DNA of 44,903 nt, taken from contig CANFYL010000005.1 in the NCBI GenBank assembly GCA_947451285.1, positions 1 to 44,903 of the forward strand, given 5' to 3'. Source of the stretch: Comamonadaceae bacterium (GTDB lineage: Bacteria; Pseudomonadota; Gammaproteobacteria; Burkholderiales; Burkholderiaceae_C). Position numbers and translations under genes: made by a program. Below are positions 42,017-44,903 of the stretch, in pieces (position 1 is the stretch's first letter; each line of letters opens with the position of its first letter). The notes beneath the pieces are model-generated. The model was not told where the DNA came from. It did not search any database and saw nothing but the letters and a program-made list of their open reading frames with translations.

Positions 42017-44830
42017 CTATATGGCCAATGACGGCGTGGCCGCTTCAGGCTGCAGATGCAGGCGAATCATGCGCCGCAACTCAGGCACGCACGAGCCGCA
42101 CTGGGTGCCGCATTTCAGCGTGGCTTGCAGGTCTGACAAACAGCTGTGCTCGTCGGGCTGGGCGCTGTGTGCAAGCTGCGCTTGAATCGCCACATCGCTC
42201 ACTCCCACGCAGGTGCAGACTGTGGTGCCCACGCTGACCAGCGCCACCGGGGGCGTGTGGCCCGTCATCAGCAAGCGACGGCCGTAGGCTTTGGCCGATT
42301 GCTGGGTTTGCAACAAGGCTTTGAGCCAGGCCTCGGCCGAGGTGTCGCCTGCAATCACGAAGGCGTCCAAGGTGGTGTCTGACTCGGCACGCAAGCGCAT
42401 GCAGCGCAGCTGGCTGCGCTTGGCGTCGACATAGCGCAAGCTGTTGTCTTCGCGCAAGCCCAGTTGTTGTTCGATGTCTTGCACCACCGCCATATCCGGC
42501 GGCTCGCTGCAGGCCGCGCGCAGCAGCACGCCTTGGCGCGGCGTGTCGGTGAGGCCGCTTTCGGCAAAGGGCACACAGCTGGCAAATTCAAACTGGGCCA
42601 TGCGTTCACGCAGGGCTTGCAGCACCGTGTGGGCGCTGTCCTCGGGCAGCCAAGCCACGGCCAGCAGCGTCCAGGGTAATTCGGCTTTGAGCACCTTGAC
42701 GGCGGCGTGCTTGAGTTCGGGTTGCTTGGAAGTGGGGCAATAGGCCGAGGTGGTGATGGCGTTCACACCCGCCAGGGGTTTGTTCTGGTGGTCACGTCCG
42801 CCCAAAAAGGCGGGGCCCCAGTGCATGGCGATGAACGCTTGCTGTGGTCCTAGATCGGGGCTGGCCAGGGCGGGAACCACGATGGAGCCGCGTTTGCTGG
42901 TGACGTGCACCAAGGTGCCGTCGCTCAGCCCCAGGCGCATCATGTCGTCGGGGTGCAGCTGCACCGAGGGCTCGGGCACATGGCCAAACAATTTGCCCAC
43001 CACACCGGTGCGCGTCATGCCGTGCCACTGGTCGCGCAAGCGCCCGGTGTTGAGTGAAAACGGAAAGCGCGATTCACGCGCTTCGGCCACAGGCACGTAG
43101 TCGATGGCGGCAAAGCGGGCTTTGCCGCTGGGTGTGGCAAACACCCCGTCTTGGTACAAACGGGCTTGGCCATGGGCCGCGCCCTCAGGCATGGGCCACT
43201 GTTGGGGGGCAACTTCCAGCTGGGCGTAGCTCAAGCCCGTGATGTCGAGGTCGCGCCCTCGGGTCGATTCGCGGTGCTCCAACCAAATGGCTTCGGGCGA
43301 GGTGTAGGCCATGTGCAAGCCCTGGCGACCTTCGCCCACGCCAGGTTCTTGGGCCAAACGCTGCGCCAGATCGACCACGATCTGCCAGTCATGGCGGGCC
43401 AGACCGGGCGGCGGCACGGCGGCGCGCACACGTGTGATGCGCCGTTCGCTGTTGGTGACCGTGCCTTCTTTCTCGCCCCAGGTGGTGGCCGGCAGCAGCA
43501 AGTCGGCAAAGGCACAGGTCTCGGCGGTGGCAAACGCTTCTTGCACCACCACAAACTCGGCACGCTCTAAGGCGCGACGCACCGTGTGTTGGTCGGGCAT
43601 GGATTGGGCAGGGTTGGTGCAAGCAATCCACAAGGCTTTGATTTCGCCGTCCGCTGCGGCTTCAAACATCTCGACCGCCGTCTTGCCGGGTTGGGCCGGC
43701 ACCTCGTCAATGCCCCACAGCGCGGCCACTTCGGCGCGGTGCGTGGGGTTGGCCAGGTCGCGGTGGGCGCTCAGCAGATTGGCCAAGCCGCCCACCTCGC
43801 GTCCCCCCATGGCGTTGGGCTGGCCCGTGAGCGAGAAGGGCCCAGCACCGGGTTTGCCGATCTGCCCTGTAGCCAAGTGCAGGTTGATCAGCGAGGCGTT
43901 TTTGGCGGTGCCACTGCTCGACTGGTTCAAACCTTGGCAATACAGGCTGAGCGTGGCTTGGGCTGTGGCAAACCAGCGTGCCGCTTGCAGCAAGTCTGGC
44001 ATGGGCAGACCGCAGAGTTGGCTCACGCGCTCTGGGGTGAAGTCGCGCACCAAGGTTTGCAGGGCGGCAAAGCCTTCGGTGTGGGCCTGTATGTAGGCGG
44101 AGTCGGTCCAGCCTTCGCGCAGCATGATGTGCAGCAAGCCATGAAACAGCGCCACATCGGTGCCGGGCTGCAAGGGCAGGTGCAGGTCGGCGCTGCTGGC
44201 CGTGTCGGTACGGCGCGGGTCGGCCACGATGATTTTCAAATTTGGGTTTTGCGCGCGGGCTTCTTCGATGCGGCGAAACAAAATAGGGTGGGCATAAGCC
44301 GCGTTGCTGCCGGCAATGAACAAGCAGTCGGCCTGCATCACATCGTCATAGCAAGCCGGTGGCGCGTCCGCCCCCAGCGTGAGCTTGTAGCCCGCCACCG
44401 CGCTGCTCATGCACAGGCGGGAGTTGGTGTCGATGTTGTTGCTGCCCAGCAAACCTTTGACCAGCTTGTTGAACACGTAATAGTCTTCGGTCAACAGCTG
44501 ACCTGACACATAAAAGCCCACCGCTTCAGGGCCGTGGTTGCGCACGATGTGGCCCAAGCTTTGGCTGGCCCATTGCAGCGAGGCGTCCCACGACATGGGC
44601 AGCAGTTGGCCGCCGCGCACCAAGCGCCGCTGAGGTTGCAGCAAGCGGGTTTGGGCGGCTGCCACGGGGCTGGCGCTCAGGTGCAGGGTCGAGCCTTTGC
44701 TGCACAGGCGCCCCAAATTGGCAGGATGCTCTGGGTCGCCGCGCACACCGGTGATGCGTGCGCCCGATGACTCAATGATCACGCCGCAGCCCACGCCGCA
44801 GTAAGGGCAGGTGGAGCGGGTTTCTTTCAT
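42017..44830 (-). CDS. nasA: Assimilatory nitrate reductase, large subunit
   Basis: A 937-residue cytoplasmic molybdoenzyme reducing nitrate to nitrite. The N-terminal CPYCGVGCGVIIESSGARIT with LCSKG gives the four cysteines of a [4Fe-4S] cluster (residues 9-43). The central part is the bis-MGD domain, and SLNTGRLRDQWHGMTRTGVV starts the molydopterin-dinucleotide-binding domain. The last 70 residues form a BFD-like [2Fe-2S] domain (CTCVGVSD, later CGTQCGSCVPEL), as in Klebsiella-type NasA. There is no Tat signal, consistent with an assimilatory enzyme. It follows the probable nirD and precedes ybiB. Confidence 0.95.
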   Translation of the reverse strand: MKETRSTCPYCGVGCGVIIESSGARITGVRGDPEHPANLGRLCSKGSTLHLSASPVAAAQTRLLQPQRRLVRGGQLLPMSWDASLQWASQSLGHIVRNHGPEAVGFYVSGQLLTEDYYVFNKLVKGLLGSNNIDTNSRLCMSSAVAGYKLTLGADAPPACYDDVMQADCLFIAGSNAAYAHPILFRRIEEARAQNPNLKIIVADPRRTDTASSADLHLPLQPGTDVALFHGLLHIMLREGWTDSAYIQAHTEGFAALQTLVRDFTPERVSQLCGLPMPDLLQAARWFATAQATLSLYCQGLNQSSSGTAKNASLINLHLATGQIGKPGAGPFSLTGQPNAMGGREVGGLANLLSAHRDLANPTHRAEVAALWGIDEVPAQPGKTAVEMFEAAADGEIKALWIACTNPAQSMPDQHTVRRALERAEFVVVQEAFATAETCAFADLLLPATTWGEKEGTVTNSERRITRVRAAVPPPGLARHDWQIVVDLAQRLAQEPGVGEGRQGLHMAYTSPEAIWLEHRESTRGRDLDITGLSYAQLEVAPQQWPMPEGAAHGQARLYQDGVFATPSGKARFAAIDYVPVAEARESRFPFSLNTGRLRDQWHGMTRTGVVGKLFGHVPEPSVQLHPDDMMRLGLSDGTLVHVTSKRGSIVVPALASPDLGPQQAFIAMHWGPAFLGGRDHQNKPLAGVNAITTSAYCPTSKQPELKHAAVKVLKAELPWTLLAVAWLPEDSAHTVLQALRERMAQFEFASCVPFAESGLTDTPRQGVLLRAACSEPPDMAVVQDIEQQLGLREDNSLRYVDAKRSQLRCMRLRAESDTTLDAFVIAGDTSAEAWLKALLQTQQSAKAYGRRLLMTGHTPPVALVSVGTTVCTCVGVSDVAIQAQLAHSAQPDEHSCLSDLQATLKCGTQCGSCVPELRRMIRLHLQPEAATPSLAI

Positions 44831-44832
44831 GC

Positions 44833-44903
44833 TCAGTCCAGGGCCAAGCTGGCCAGCTCTGCACGGTTGAGGGCCACCTCACCATGGGCCACCTGCACCG
44901 CAA
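44833..44903 (-). CDS. nirD: Probable nitrite reductase small subunit, C-terminal end
   Basis: Only the last 23 codons are in the window, reading AVQVAHGEVALNRAELASLA then LD and a stop, 2 bases before the nasA start. The segment fits the end of a small Rieske-like NirD subunit, and nirD directly before nasA is a usual order. The visible part has no diagnostic motif, so the name rests mainly on context. It would pair with NirB, whose siroheme comes from the CobA branch. Confidence 0.5.
   Translation of the reverse strand, partial: AVQVAHGEVALNRAELASLALD

Noticed and set aside
43586-44506. Open frame of 306 codons on the plus strand inside the nitrate reductase gene
   Set aside because: Antisense shadow of nasA; the product has no recognisable motif and high Gly, Ala, His and Gln content, and the nasA reading is unambiguous.
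1-44903. CRISPR arrays, insertion sequences and retrons
   Set aside because: No regularly spaced repeats, transposase or reverse-transcriptase motifs were found on either strand.

Overview
The window reads as a chromosomal segment of a betaproteobacterium, most likely of the Comamonadaceae. This rests on gene content and order, not on a search: an assimilatory nitrate reductase next to YbiB and a stand-alone uroporphyrinogen-III methyltransferase, the rpsU-yqeY pair, a Bug/TctC binding protein beside a FAH-family hydrolase, and the overall moderately high G+C. No rRNA, tRNA, CRISPR array, insertion sequence or phage structural gene is visible. No stretch longer than about 300 bases lacks a gene.

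Region 1 (1-19320, all + strand) is an O-antigen or surface-polysaccharide locus. It opens with GDP-L-fucose synthesis (manC tail, fcl, gmd). A CDP-3,6-dideoxyhexose set follows (ddhD, ddhA, ddhB, ddhC). Directly coupled to it are a split transketolase-like pair and a short-chain dehydrogenase, which I read as a possible two-carbon branching step on the CDP-sugar. Next come glycosyltransferases, an FkbM methyltransferase, a flippase-like protein, a GT10 fucosyltransferase-like enzyme that can use the GDP-fucose, a Wzy-like polymerase, two more glycosyltransferases and galE. Base composition is strongly mosaic: a high-G+C block begins and ends inside genes (about 12190-14170), and an AT-rich block covers 15265-18350.

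Region 2 (19280-24311) is a small accessory island. It holds a TPR protein with an overlapping XRE regulator, three paralogous small helix-turn-helix proteins on the minus strand, a ParDE toxin-antitoxin system and an Xre-RES toxin-antitoxin system. Two of the HTH genes each stand back to back with a toxin-antitoxin operon, and the same roughly 30-base box lies in both divergent gaps. Perfect palindromes sit in front of the XRE gene and of parDE.

Region 3 (24312-28588) has a CarH/LitR-like MerR regulator whose sensory domain lacks recognisable cobalamin ligands. It is divergent from an Rrf2-like regulator, a TIGR03643-family protein and a 56-residue six-cysteine protein. The gap between the two regulators carries 11-bp-spaced direct repeats. 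An OsmC-YcaO fusion protein converges on this set.

Region 4 (28654-44903, all - strand) is housekeeping and metabolic: FAH-family hydrolase, TctC-type binding protein, DUF2878 membrane protein, serA and serC, a complete type I secretion system (adaptor, ABC exporter, TolC-like channel) with no substrate gene in view, yqeY, rpsU, a BaiN/HI0933-type flavoprotein, cobA, ybiB, assimilatory nitrate reductase and the tail of a probable nirD. CobA supplies the siroheme branch needed by nitrite reductase, so the last four genes form one nitrogen-assimilation unit.
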